A stretch of DNA of 64,000 nt from Paenisporosarcina macmurdoensis (lineage in GTDB: Bacteria; Bacillota; Bacilli; Bacillales_A; Planococcaceae), in assembly GCF_042658845.1 (NCBI RefSeq), contig NZ_JBHSRI010000025.1:434001-498000 (forward strand). The letters are read 5' to 3'. The notes below the pieces were generated by a model. The model had not been told where the DNA came from, did not search any database, and saw only the letters and a list, made by a program, of their open reading frames with translations. The stretch's first letter is position 1; each line of letters starts with the position of its first letter. Below are positions 17,501-25,034 of this stretch, piece after piece. The position numbers were made by a program, and so were the translations under genes.

Positions 17501-17575
17501 TAGGAAAAAAGTGTGATGACGTAGGAAAAAACGTCCGTCACGTAGGGAAAATCGCCATCGACGTAGGAATCCCTC
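17501..17575 (+). repeat. 21-bp-period array A3 (TAGGAAAAA word)
   Basis: Units begin at 17501, 17522, 17543 and 17564 with the word TAGGAAAAA (TAGGGAAAA in the third) and end ACG. Same period, same terminal ACG and same orientation as A2, but a different leading word. Confidence 0.9.
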
Positions 17576-17694
17576 CATATTTGTGCGTGTTGATGAGATC
17601 CACAATTTGAGGGGCAATTGTGTCTACGTCTCCCACCGTTTATTGTTTTTTTATAATGAGTGTCACTGCTGACTTTAAAGAATGGTCTGAAATA

Positions 17695-17945
17695 AAGTAA
17701 GAAGAAGGAGACCGAAATATCATCTTCGGTCGAATATCTACTTATAGATAATATCTATTCTCTAATAAACCAGACGATCTTAACTGTGAGCTTCCAGGTT
17801 TTCAGGGAGAAAAGGACGAATCCCCGCCGCAGAATGATCGGAAAAAATAGAGTGGGGGCTTGTGACGAAGTCACAAGCCCCCACTCTTTGTTCCCTAGAT
17901 TATAGTGCAGCAAAGAATGCGTCCGAAGCGCACTGAAAACCTCTT
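17695..17945 (+). repeat. Element R2, copy 3 (full length)
   Basis: Hairpin GACCGAA/TTCGGTC (17710-17716 with 17725-17731) replaces GGTCGAA/TTCGACC of copy 1 with two compensating base-pair changes. The CTTCCAGGTT block and CCCCGCCGCAGAATGA follow, then a perfect 18-bp hairpin (AGAGTGGGGGCTTGTGAC, 17849-17866, with 17870-17887) around GAA, then AGATTATAGTGCAGCA...GCGTCCGAAGCGCACTG. Confidence 0.8.
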
Positions 17946-18006
17946 TGTGTCAACAGGAATTCTTAAATTAGATTTCTTTAACGAGTCCCGTCGGGTTTTC
18001 TTATTT

Positions 18007-18053
18007 AGATCATTGTACAGCAGGTAAGCGTCCGAAGAGGACTGGAAACCTGT
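18007..18053 (+). repeat. Element R2, solitary 3' block (copy 4)
   Basis: AGATCATTGTACAGCAGGTA, then AGCGTCCGAAG and ACTGGAAACCTG, matches the 3' ends of copies 1 and 3 without the upstream parts. Confidence 0.7.
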
Positions 18054-18137
18054 ATTACTGAATAAATGTAATCAATGTTTCGGTTTGTAATTTAGCTTTA
18101 ACATGCCCATCACTTAAGTACACAATAATTTGGTGAC

Positions 18138-18175
18138 AAAAAGACGTAGAGATGATTGCTCATCTTACGCCTTTT
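18138..18175 (-). terminator. Terminator of the ASCH-DUF2269 pair
   Basis: AAAAAGACGTAGAGATGA pairs with TCATCTTACGCCTTTTT with two mismatches; the T-run follows on the minus strand, just after the DUF2269-type gene stop. Confidence 0.8.
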
Positions 18176-18180
18176 TGAAG

Positions 18181-18621
18181 TTACCACAACGTCGGTTTTA
18201 TAACCATTAAAGCGAGCATTAATACCAATAAAGTTATATAAATCCATGTAGCTTTATGAAGTTTAGTAATTAATTTTAATCGGTCAGCACCTGGTTGGAC
18301 AAACTTCTTGAGTGTCCCTGAAAATCCATTGGCTAGAAAGAAAATAGAGACTACCATAAGCCCAATTGTCATTACGATCCAAGGTGTACTCCAAGGCCAT
18401 GGTCCTAGGTAGACGAGTAAAATACCTGAACCTACGAGAACATGACCTGCATGTTTAATTAACCGGACTATAGAACGGAAAATGACAATATAAGCTGTTT
18501 CTACTGCCGCATCTGCTTGGGGCATCTTTTTTAAAATCGCAAATAATACAAAAAGCGGACCAACCGAAACAGCAGCACTCAGAACATGAATTAAAACAAT
18601 AAAAACATACCAATCATTCAT
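18181..18621 (-). CDS. DUF2269-type four-helix membrane protein
   Basis: 146 residues with four hydrophobic segments. VLIHVLSAAVSVGPLF in the first helix and a C-terminal LHKATWIYITLLVLMLALM are typical of the predicted integral membrane DUF2269 group. A histidine in the first segment (IHVLS) and another in IKHAGHVLVG might bind a cofactor, which is speculation. It starts three bases after the ASCH gene, so they form a two-gene operon. Confidence 0.75.
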   Translation of the reverse strand: MNDWYVFIVLIHVLSAAVSVGPLFVLFAILKKMPQADAAVETAYIVIFRSIVRLIKHAGHVLVGSGILLVYLGPWPWSTPWIVMTIGLMVVSIFFLANGFSGTLKKFVQPGADRLKLITKLHKATWIYITLLVLMLALMVIKPTLW

Positions 18622-18624
18622 TTT

Positions 18625-18972
18625 TTATACTTTTGCTGGGCTGAATTCATGAACCCATACTGTCATTGTTGGTAACCAAGGCATACCAGGATGGTAGGAC
18701 AAAATAGATTCTTTATAATCTTCTACAGATGTGAAACCTTCTTGTTTTGCATGCTCATCTGTTAAATCACCAAGTGCTTGGTTGTAAACAGCGTCTACAA
18801 CGAACGACTGCCCTTTAAGTTCCATAATTTCACCGATATCTGCATAACGACCGTTACGACGAGTGGCAGTTTTTTCGCCTTGCAATACTTTCTCAACGTC
18901 ATATTCCAAAGTAACTAAACGTTCTATAGAACACGTTTTTGGAGGTAAATTTGCTTCGTTTTGATTCGTCAT
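18625..18972 (-). CDS. ASCH-domain protein
   Basis: 115 residues from ATG 18972 (MTNQNEAN), eight bases after AAGGTGG; the in-frame extension to 19035 lacks a ribosome binding site. GEKTATRRNGRYADIGEIM is the characteristic ASCH start (a GxKxxT/R pattern), followed by a beta-barrel-like FVVDAVYNQALGDLTDEHA. ASCH domains resemble PUA domains and are proposed to bind RNA; the role of stand-alone members is generally unknown. Confidence 0.8.
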   Translation of the reverse strand: MTNQNEANLPPKTCSIERLVTLEYDVEKVLQGEKTATRRNGRYADIGEIMELKGQSFVVDAVYNQALGDLTDEHAKQEGFTSVEDYKESILSYHPGMPWLPTMTVWVHEFSPAKV

Positions 18973-19104
18973 TTTAAATTCCACCTTTATATAAGTTAAT
19001 TTAAATTGTTTATTGGGTATCTTGTTAGTAAACATTCATTCTAAGTGTACACGTTAAATAGAATTTGAACCATGATTTGATGAATTTATTAGGGAGGATT
19101 CAAT

Positions 19105-20034
19105 ATGATTGAAGACACATCTGAAACGGTATTAGCAAAAAGGGCTGTAAATCGAATAGAAGAAATAGCAGGAACATTTCCAGGCTACCGCCGTGCGCAT
19201 GCAAAAGGGGAGTTATATGAAGCTACGTTTACGCCAACTGGTGAAGCCACACCGTTTACGATAGCATCACACTTAAGAGATAGTGAAGTTGAGGCAATTG
19301 TTCGTTTTTCAAATATCTCACCAAATCCATCAACAGCCGATGTTCTTGCAGCAGTTAAAGGGTTGTCAGTGCAGTTTCTATTAAATAATGGTGATGTGGC
19401 TAATTTAGTGAGTATAACGATACCTATATTTGTGACGAAATCACCACAAACATTTTTTGATATATTAAATACAGTAAAATCTTTCAAGGATGGCAAACCT
19501 CATTTTAAAGATATGGTTAAGCTTTTTACCTCCTATCCTGAAAGTCGAGCTGCCTTTCAAATGATTCGTAAACTCAAAAATCCGAAAAGTTATGCAACAG
19601 GTCGCTATTACGCAGTGCATGCATTTTATTTAGTAAATGAATTGGGTTTAAGAACGCCCGTCAAATTCGAATGGGAACCCGAAGCGGGTATAGAAACATT
19701 GTCTATCAAAGAATCTGCGTCTTTACCTTCAGATTTTTTAGAAACTGAAATGATCGATCGTTTAGAGAGAGAAGAAGTGCGTTTTCGTTTACATATTATC
19801 ATTGGGAAACAGGATGACCCTACTGACGATCCGACAAAAGAATGGCCACAAGATCGACAACGACTAGAAGCGGGAGTTTTACGCATAAAAGCAAAAGCAA
19901 CTGTAACTAAAGATAACTTCATTTTTGATCCAACTGTTTTACCCACAGGTATCGAATGTTCGGATGATGAAATCTTACCGTTTCGAAAAAATACCTATGC
20001 AGTCTCCTACGAAAGAAGAAAAAAGGGCGAATAA
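19105..20034 (+). CDS. Catalase-related heme protein (SrpA/mini-catalase type)
   Basis: 309 residues, the size of the minimal catalase-fold proteins rather than ~480-residue catalases. FPGYRRAHAKG contains the distal-histidine region, VRFSN matches the catalase VRFS block, and the C-terminal RKNTYAVSYERR aligns with the region carrying the proximal heme tyrosine. AGGGAGG precedes the ATG. Such proteins can have catalase or peroxidase activity, but many are uncharacterised. Transcription diverges from the ASCH operon, and the gene converges on the ECF sigma locus across a palindromic terminator. Confidence 0.85.
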   Translation: MIEDTSETVLAKRAVNRIEEIAGTFPGYRRAHAKGELYEATFTPTGEATPFTIASHLRDSEVEAIVRFSNISPNPSTADVLAAVKGLSVQFLLNNGDVANLVSITIPIFVTKSPQTFFDILNTVKSFKDGKPHFKDMVKLFTSYPESRAAFQMIRKLKNPKSYATGRYYAVHAFYLVNELGLRTPVKFEWEPEAGIETLSIKESASLPSDFLETEMIDRLEREEVRFRLHIIIGKQDDPTDDPTKEWPQDRQRLEAGVLRIKAKATVTKDNFIFDPTVLPTGIECSDDEILPFRKNTYAVSYERRKKGE

Positions 20035-20074
20035 CAGAAAGATATACACAATAAAAAGCAAACTGTCCACAAAA

Positions 20075-20119
20075 TGTGTATAAAATTCAGAAAATGAGAT
20101 GTTATCCACATGTGGATAA
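20075..20119. other. Cluster of three perfect DnaA boxes
   Basis: TTATACACA (minus strand, 20075-20083), TTATCCACA (20102-20110) and its inverted partner TGTGGATAA (20111-20119) all match TTATNCACA; a one-mismatch ATATACACA is at 20042-20050. No origin-linked genes are nearby. Confidence 0.6.
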
Positions 20120-20129
20120 CATCTCATTT
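20092..20129. terminator. Perfect 38-bp palindrome between convergent genes
   Basis: AAATGAGATGTTATCCACA is followed directly by its reverse complement with no spacer. It lies between the catalase-like gene and the anti-sigma gene and probably terminates one or both. Its core is two head-to-head DnaA boxes. Confidence 0.65.
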
Positions 20130-20145
20130 AATTAAATTTAGTAAT

Positions 20146-20904
20146 TTATTGTGTTGAATAAAATTCATCAATTGCGGAGTCACTTTTTATTACTGGAAGG
20201 ACTTCATGTTCCCATGATTCAGAATCGCTAAGGTAATCGTTCATATTACGACCATATAATGCTTCGATTTCTGTTCGAGTGAATTGGAATTGATTCATCT
20301 GGTCCGCCGTTGGTTCTAAGTTAACATCGATGGAATCTAAGTTATCAATAACCATGAAAAGTACGGTAACGTTGTATAGAATCATTCTTTTTTTATCTGC
20401 CCAATACTCTTGATATTTACTAGATGTCAATTTTTCTTGGCCTTGCCAACCATAATTAATGGTTAAACCATAGGGGGGCTTTTTCGTTTGCAATTCAAAG
20501 GTTTTTCTACTCTGCGCACCAGGAAGCCCCTCCAAAATTGCACCAACAGTACTGTTATCACCTATATAAGATCCTTTGAATTGTGCGTGATCCTCCAATT
20601 TATAAGTACTTCCTTGGAATGAAATTGATGCATTCACGGAAGGTTCGAGATTGGTAGAGGACAAGAGATTGTTTCCTTGAATTGAGTTGAAAATGAAAAA
20701 TGCCAGAAGTGCAAAGACCGTAATACCAGCTAAATTAATGAAGACGTGCTTATATGAATCACGACTCCTTTTTGTGGGAGATTCATTGTGTAATTCCTTA
20801 AGCAAAATAGAATGAATCGTATATTTAGACTCGCTAGACATAGTTGGTTTTGGTAACGAATTCAGTTTTTCATCTATCCGATGTTCTCGATTATTAGTCA
20901 CCAT
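20146..20904 (-). CDS. Membrane protein with extracytoplasmic DUF4825-like domain, probable anti-sigma partner
   Basis: About 252 residues. A cytoplasmic N-terminal ~60 residues, one transmembrane segment (INLAGITVFALLAFFIF), then an outside domain with the DUF4825 pattern (FKGSYIGDNSTVGAILEGLP, VLFMVIDNLDSIDV). It overlaps the ECF sigma gene by 11 bases and is translated from ATG 20904 after AGGAGG. By position and topology it likely tethers or senses for the sigma factor. I see no classic zinc anti-sigma HxxxCxxC motif, so the mechanism is inferred from context only. Confidence 0.75.
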   Translation of the reverse strand: MVTNNREHRIDEKLNSLPKPTMSSESKYTIHSILLKELHNESPTKRSRDSYKHVFINLAGITVFALLAFFIFNSIQGNNLLSSTNLEPSVNASISFQGSTYKLEDHAQFKGSYIGDNSTVGAILEGLPGAQSRKTFELQTKKPPYGLTINYGWQGQEKLTSSKYQEYWADKKRMILYNVTVLFMVIDNLDSIDVNLEPTADQMNQFQFTRTEIEALYGRNMNDYLSDSESWEHEVLPVIKSDSAIDEFYSTQ

Positions 20905-21406
20905 CAATCCCTCCTATTTGCTTAAGTAAAGCTTTTTTTGCTCGATGATAAGTAGACCTAACTTTGTTTTCAGTCCAGTTTAACGTTATTGCAGTTTCGA
21001 AAGTGGACAATCCACTGATTCCCCTTAAAATCAAGATTTCTTTATGTTGTTGGTTAAGTGAATGAATTGCTTGAATAAGTTCAAGATTTTCTTCGTTCAA
21101 TCCAACAATGTTTTCCGGAGTAAGTTCGGTTATAGGTTCTATTCTCGTATCGAAGAACAGGATATCTTTCCATTTATTGCGCTGTCTTTTTCGTATTTCA
21201 TCAATAGCTAGGTGCCGAGCAATACTGTATAACCATGTTTTTGGACTTGCCTTCCGATTAAAGGATTCATAGGATTTAATTGCCCGTATATAAACTTCCT
21301 GGACTAAGTCTTCAACGTCCCGAGATCCTATTCTGTAAAGAAAGTACTGGTAGATCGCATCACTATACAAATCAAACCATTGTGAGATTTGTTTATCTTT
21401 GTCCAT
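20894..21406 (-). CDS. ECF-type RNA polymerase sigma factor
   Basis: 170 residues with region 2 (DLVQEVYIRAIKSYESF, then WLYSIARHLAIDEIRKR) and region 4 (LRGISGLSTFETAITLNW and VRSTYHRAKKALLKQ), separated by the ~50-residue linker usual for ECF factors. ATG 21406 has CTGGAGG upstream. It is coupled to the membrane gene downstream, the usual ECF/anti-sigma layout. Its own target promoters cannot be recognised in this window. Confidence 0.92.
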   Translation of the reverse strand: MDKDKQISQWFDLYSDAIYQYFLYRIGSRDVEDLVQEVYIRAIKSYESFNRKASPKTWLYSIARHLAIDEIRKRQRNKWKDILFFDTRIEPITELTPENIVGLNEENLELIQAIHSLNQQHKEILILRGISGLSTFETAITLNWTENKVRSTYHRAKKALLKQIGGIDGD

Positions 21407-21586
21407 TGCAACCTCCAGAATTCTGTCGTTATTTATTAGTCGAATTGTTAGTGGGTTTATCGCATGTTAATTGAAAAAGAATTAAAAGTTTAAAATTATT
21501 GTGTTATTAGGCAAAATTGGCATGATTCGAGCATACACTAATACTTGCCTACATTTATGACTAAACCTAAAGGAGAACAAACCAAT

Positions 21587-22120
21587 ATGAGCATTGCTGT
21601 GATATATGGAAGTACTCGCTTGCATGGAAATACTGAACAATTAACGGAATATGTAATAAAAGGACTTGAAGTTGAGAAGATTTTCTTGCGTGATTTTCTG
21701 ATTCAACCAATCGATGATCGTCGTCACACAGAAGGTGGATTTCAACCTGTAGATGATGATTATAGTGTGTTAGTTGAACGTATGATGAAGCACGATACCT
21801 TTATATTTGCGACACCTATTTATTGGTACAGTATGTCTGGGACCATGAAGAATTTTATTGATCGTTGGTCACATACGATGCGGGATGAAAAATTCCCTGG
21901 TTTTAAAAAACAACTTGGAACGAAAAAAGCCTATGTCGTAGCAGTAGGTGGAGACAATCCCTATTTAAAAGGACTACCGCTTATTCAGCAATTTAACTAT
22001 ATCTTTGAATTCATGGGCATTTCTTTTGGCGGTTATGTGCTTGGCAAAGCGGGTCGTCCAGGCGACATATCCGAAGATACCGCTGCAATTTCAGCTGCTG
22101 TAAATTTGATGAGAAAATAG
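21587..22120 (+). CDS. Flavodoxin-like NAD(P)H-dependent FMN reductase
   Basis: 177 residues from ATG 21587 (MSIAVIYGS). YGSTRLHGNTEQL is the FMN-phosphate loop, ATPIYWYSMSGTMKNFIDRW the second flavin loop and conserved helix start, and the end GKAGRPGDISED the C-terminal flavin contact. An upstream in-frame ATG at 21545 is less likely; AAAGGAG precedes 21587. Such proteins reduce quinones, nitro compounds or iron chelates. An R4 element follows the stop by 31 bases. Confidence 0.85.
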   Translation: MSIAVIYGSTRLHGNTEQLTEYVIKGLEVEKIFLRDFLIQPIDDRRHTEGGFQPVDDDYSVLVERMMKHDTFIFATPIYWYSMSGTMKNFIDRWSHTMRDEKFPGFKKQLGTKKAYVVAVGGDNPYLKGLPLIQQFNYIFEFMGISFGGYVLGKAGRPGDISEDTAAISAAVNLMRK

Positions 22121-22150
22121 GTAACAACTAAGTCAATTATATTGGGAGAA

Positions 22151-22224
22151 TATAATGCCAGGCACCAGGTGGTTCTGTGGGACAAATAATGTCCCACAAG
22201 AAACAAGGTACCTGGCACTTTATT
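22151..22224 (+). repeat. R4 hairpin element, copy b
   Basis: TGCCAGGCACC and GGTACCTGGCA ends with an inner perfect hairpin TGTGGGACA/TGTCCCACA. Confidence 0.85.
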
Positions 22225-22363
22225 ATCAGTTTCTTGAATTTTCTTTCATTAGAACTTACGGAAGACCAATTTTATTGTATGATAAGAGGATTAAGTATTC
22301 AGAAATAGTGCTATCATAAGAAGTACATAGTAGAAAAAGTAATTGGAACGGGAGGAATCGAGT

Positions 22364-23188
22364 ATGAGCGAGGCTGTCTTATTACAACGAGAAGCGATGG
22401 ATGTATTAAAACAAACGAGTCGGACTTTTTTTATTCCTATAAACTTTCTAGAGCCGACCTTGCGAAAAACGGTGGCTTCTGCTTATTTATGTATGCGTGC
22501 GATTGATGAAATTGAAGATCATCCCGATATGGAAGCAGAAACAAAGCGCCAATTGTTGACGGCGATTAGTGAAAGTATGAAAACTTCTTTTGACGCTGAT
22601 AAGTATCGTGCACTTATTCAGCCTTATCAAAACTTGCTTCCAATCGTGACTCAACGGCTAGCAGATTGGATTTTATTATGTCCACCAGATGTAGTTGAAA
22701 AGGTTAAAGCGTCGACTGCTGATATGGCAGAAGGCATGGCGAAATGGGTCGTTAAAGACTGGCGTATACGGACCAAAGAAGATTTAGATGATTATACGTA
22801 TTATGTGGCTGGCCTAGTGGGCTGTATGTTATCTGATTTGTGGAAATGGCACGATCATAATATTGAAACTGATCGCGAGAAAGCGATTGCTTTTGGACGA
22901 GGCTTACAAGCCGTAAATATTTTACGAAACCAAGAAGAAGACTGGGAGCGAGGCGTTCGTTTCTTGCCAGATGGTTGGGAGCGAGAAGATTTATTCTTAT
23001 ATGCTAAGCAAAACTTAGCGATGGGTAGCGAATACGTAAAAGATATTAACAATCGTGGGATTACTATGTTTTGTAAAGTGCCGCTTGCACTTGCGAGCAG
23101 TACCTTAAAAGCGATGAAAATAGGTCGCGAGAAAATTACACGTAAAGAAGTAGAATCAATCGTTGCCGAGCTTGAAAATCAAAATTGA
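22364..23188 (+). CDS. Squalene/phytoene synthase family protein with altered second Asp motif
   Basis: 274 residues from ATG 22364 (GGGAGG upstream). The family begins TSRTFFIPINFLEPTLR and has the first Mg-diphosphate motif DEIED at ~residues 47-51 (DxxxD). In the second motif, usually NxxRDxxED, it reads NILRNQEEDWERG, so the first Asp is Asn. GLVGCML and GRGLQAVN are otherwise typical. Members join two prenyl diphosphates, but YisP-like relatives act only as prenyl-diphosphate phosphatases; which applies here is open. R4 elements flank the gene on both sides. Confidence 0.82.
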   Translation: MSEAVLLQREAMDVLKQTSRTFFIPINFLEPTLRKTVASAYLCMRAIDEIEDHPDMEAETKRQLLTAISESMKTSFDADKYRALIQPYQNLLPIVTQRLADWILLCPPDVVEKVKASTADMAEGMAKWVVKDWRIRTKEDLDDYTYYVAGLVGCMLSDLWKWHDHNIETDREKAIAFGRGLQAVNILRNQEEDWERGVRFLPDGWEREDLFLYAKQNLAMGSEYVKDINNRGITMFCKVPLALASSTLKAMKIGREKITRKEVESIVAELENQN

Positions 23189-23199
23189 TTTATTAATAT

Positions 23200-23270
23200 A
23201 AAGTGCCAGGCACCAAGGGTTTGGTGGGACATTATTTGTCCCGCTTGCCCTATGGATGTCTGGCACTTTT
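23200..23270 (+). repeat. R4 hairpin element, copy c
   Basis: AAAGTGCCAGGCACC and GTCTGGCACTTTT ends; inner GTGGGACA pairs with TGTCCCGC (one G-T). It lies 12 bp after the squalene-synthase-like stop codon and converges on amtB. Confidence 0.85.
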
Positions 23271-23282
23271 AATTGTGTAAAG

Positions 23283-24566
23283 CTATCTTGCTTCTACTGA
23301 TTTTCCGAGCTGTGTAAGACGTTGGGCAAAATCATCAGATAGAGGGGCTGACCCTCTAAAGGTGTCCTTAAATTCATAAGCTTGTGTACCGTGTTCATAG
23401 AAATCCAGTCCGACAATTTCTGCTTCTTTTGAAACACGCAGTGAGCTAAACGCACGAATGACAAGCAAGCTTCCGCCGACAGTTAATGATGTCCAAGCGA
23501 TGATAGCTGCAATCCCAATGATTTGCACCCCAAGTATTCCAACTCCGCCTCCATAGAATGCACCATTAGTAGTATCAAATAATCCTACAGCAAGTGTTCC
23601 CCAGATCCCTCCGATTCCATGGACAGATATCGCGCCAACCGGGTCATCAATTTTTGCTTTGACGTCAAAGAAACGAATGCTTTCAGTCATAATGACTCCT
23701 GCGATAAGACCAATAGCAATTGCGCCAATAAGGGATACATTCGCGCAGCCTGCGGTAATACCCACGAGACCACTTAGAGCGCCGTTTAGTGATAGAGACG
23801 CATCCATTCTTTTGTAGCGTAATTTTGTGTGAAGAGCTGTAGATAGAACTGCTGCCGATGCAGCAAGAAGTGTATTGGCAATGACGGTAGGTACTAGTGT
23901 CGTATCCGCTGCTAATGTACTAGCACCGTTAAAACCAAACCATCCAAGCCATAAAATAAAGACACCAAGCGCACCAAGAGGAATGCTATGACCGGGAATG
24001 ACATTAACAATTTGACCGCTATATTTACCGATGCGCGGTCCGATTAACCACGCTGCAACTAATGCACCAACTGCGCCTGTTAAATGGACGACTGATGATC
24101 CAGCAAAATCAATGAAACCAAGTTGAGATAACCAACCGCCGCCCCAAACCCAGTGCCCTACAACTGGGTAAATAATTCCTGTCATAGCGACTGTTAATAG
24201 AAGGTATGCAGATAATTTCATACGCTCTGCGACAGCGCCTGAAATAATAGTTGCGCATGTTGCAGCAAATACTGCTTGGAAGACGAAGAATCCAATATCT
24301 TCACGTCCCAATAATGCGAACCCTTCTGTCCCAATCATTCCAAATGCAGACGGGCCAAACATAAGTGCAAATCCAACAAAAAAATAGAGGATTGAGCCTA
24401 GTGATACGGTCAATATATTTTTCATTAATATATTTACGGTGTTTTTTGAACGAGTAAATCCAGTTTCAACCATTGCAAACCCTGCATGCATAAAGAATAC
24501 TAAAATTGCACCAATCATCATCCACATCATGTCGACAGAACTTTGTACTGCTTCAATTGCCTCCAT
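23283..24566 (-). CDS. amtB: Ammonium transporter (AmtB/NrgA)
   Basis: Trimeric membrane channel for ammonia/ammonium. About eleven transmembrane helices over 427 residues; FFMHAGFAMVETGFTRSKN is the conserved first-helix region, and the pore histidines lie in DFAGSSVVHLTGAVGALVAAW (split here) and VHGIGGIWGTLAVG. ATG 24566 (MEAIEAV) sits seven bases from GGGGG; an ATG at 24572 is too close. It lies 12 bp after glnK, forming the classical PII-Amt operon under the GlnR/TnrA-type sites upstream. Confidence 0.95.
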   Translation of the reverse strand: MEAIEAVQSSVDMMWMMIGAILVFFMHAGFAMVETGFTRSKNTVNILMKNILTVSLGSILYFFVGFALMFGPSAFGMIGTEGFALLGREDIGFFVFQAVFAATCATIISGAVAERMKLSAYLLLTVAMTGIIYPVVGHWVWGGGWLSQLGFIDFAGSSVVHLTGAVGALVAAWLIGPRIGKYSGQIVNVIPGHSIPLGALGVFILWLGWFGFNGASTLAADTTLVPTVIANTLLAASAAVLSTALHTKLRYKRMDASLSLNGALSGLVGITAGCANVSLIGAIAIGLIAGVIMTESIRFFDVKAKIDDPVGAISVHGIGGIWGTLAVGLFDTTNGAFYGGGVGILGVQIIGIAAIIAWTSLTVGGSLLVIRAFSSLRVSKEAEIVGLDFYEHGTQAYEFKDTFRGSAPLSDDFAQRLTQLGKSVEAR

Positions 24567-24578
24567 ATTCATACCCCC

Positions 24579-24920
24579 TTAGTATACGGCTACTGCGCCG
24601 CGTTCTTTTGTTCGAATTCGAATTGCTTCATCTACCGGGAAAATAAAAATTTTCCCATCTCCAACTTCACCTGTAGCTGCGTACTCTAAAATGGCTTCAA
24701 TAACAGGTTCAACTAAGTTCTCTTCAACGACCATTTCTAATTTCAATTTTGCTGAGAATTCCATTTCGTAAGCATTGCCACGAAAAAGCCCGGTTCTTCC
24801 TTCTTGTCTTCCGCACCCAGCAATTTCAGTTACGCTTAAACCATCAATACCTTCTAACGCTAATGCTCTCCGAACATCTGAAAACACATCTGGACGAATA
24901 ATTGCCTCAATTTTTTTCAT
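24579..24920 (-). CDS. glnK: PII nitrogen regulatory protein (GlnK/NrgB)
   Basis: 113-residue trimeric signal protein that binds ATP/ADP and 2-oxoglutarate and plugs the Amt channel. IIRPDVFSDVRRAL opens the fold, GCGRQEGRTGLFRGNAYEMEF is the T-loop (with a tyrosine) broken by its usual length, and TGEVGDGKIFIFPVDEA is the C-terminal PII signature. AAAGGAG precedes the ATG. It is first in the operon with amtB. Confidence 0.95.
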   Translation of the reverse strand: MKKIEAIIRPDVFSDVRRALALEGIDGLSVTEIAGCGRQEGRTGLFRGNAYEMEFSAKLKLEMVVEENLVEPVIEAILEYAATGEVGDGKIFIFPVDEAIRIRTKERGAVAVY

Positions 24921-24955
24921 TTTCCATGCTCCTTTCTTGTGCTTCTACTAACATA

Positions 24956-24972
24956 TGTTAGCTTTCCTAACA
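24956..24972 (-). promoter_or_regulatory. Second GlnR/TnrA-like site (15/17)
   Basis: TGTTAGCTTTCCTAACA departs from TGTNANAWWWTMTNACA at two positions. It lies between the predicted glnK transcription start and the start codon, where binding would block elongation or initiation. Confidence 0.5.
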
Positions 24973-25017
24973 TGATAATTCAGAATAGTGAAAAAATCAA
25001 ACTATTTTTTCATTTGA

Positions 25018-25034
25018 TGTTAGATTTTCTGACA
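25018..25034 (-). promoter_or_regulatory. GlnR/TnrA site upstream of glnK-amtB
   Basis: TGTTAGATTTTCTGACA matches the GlnR/TnrA consensus TGTNANAWWWTMTNACA at every position. A candidate -10 (TATTCT on the minus strand, ~24983-24988) would put the site centre near -49, the usual activating position for TnrA. Confidence 0.75.

Noticed and set aside
17276..17575. CRISPR array
   Set aside because: Repeat period is only 21 bp with ~9-bp constant words; CRISPR needs ~23-40-bp repeats and similar spacers, and no cas gene is present.
17369..17617. 82-residue minus-strand frame with RRWRFSLRDGRF repeats
   Set aside because: Generated by array A3; no start signal and the pattern is explained by the period.
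20042..20129. Replication origin at the DnaA-box cluster
   Set aside because: No dnaA, dnaN or AT-rich unwinding region nearby; three boxes are too few.
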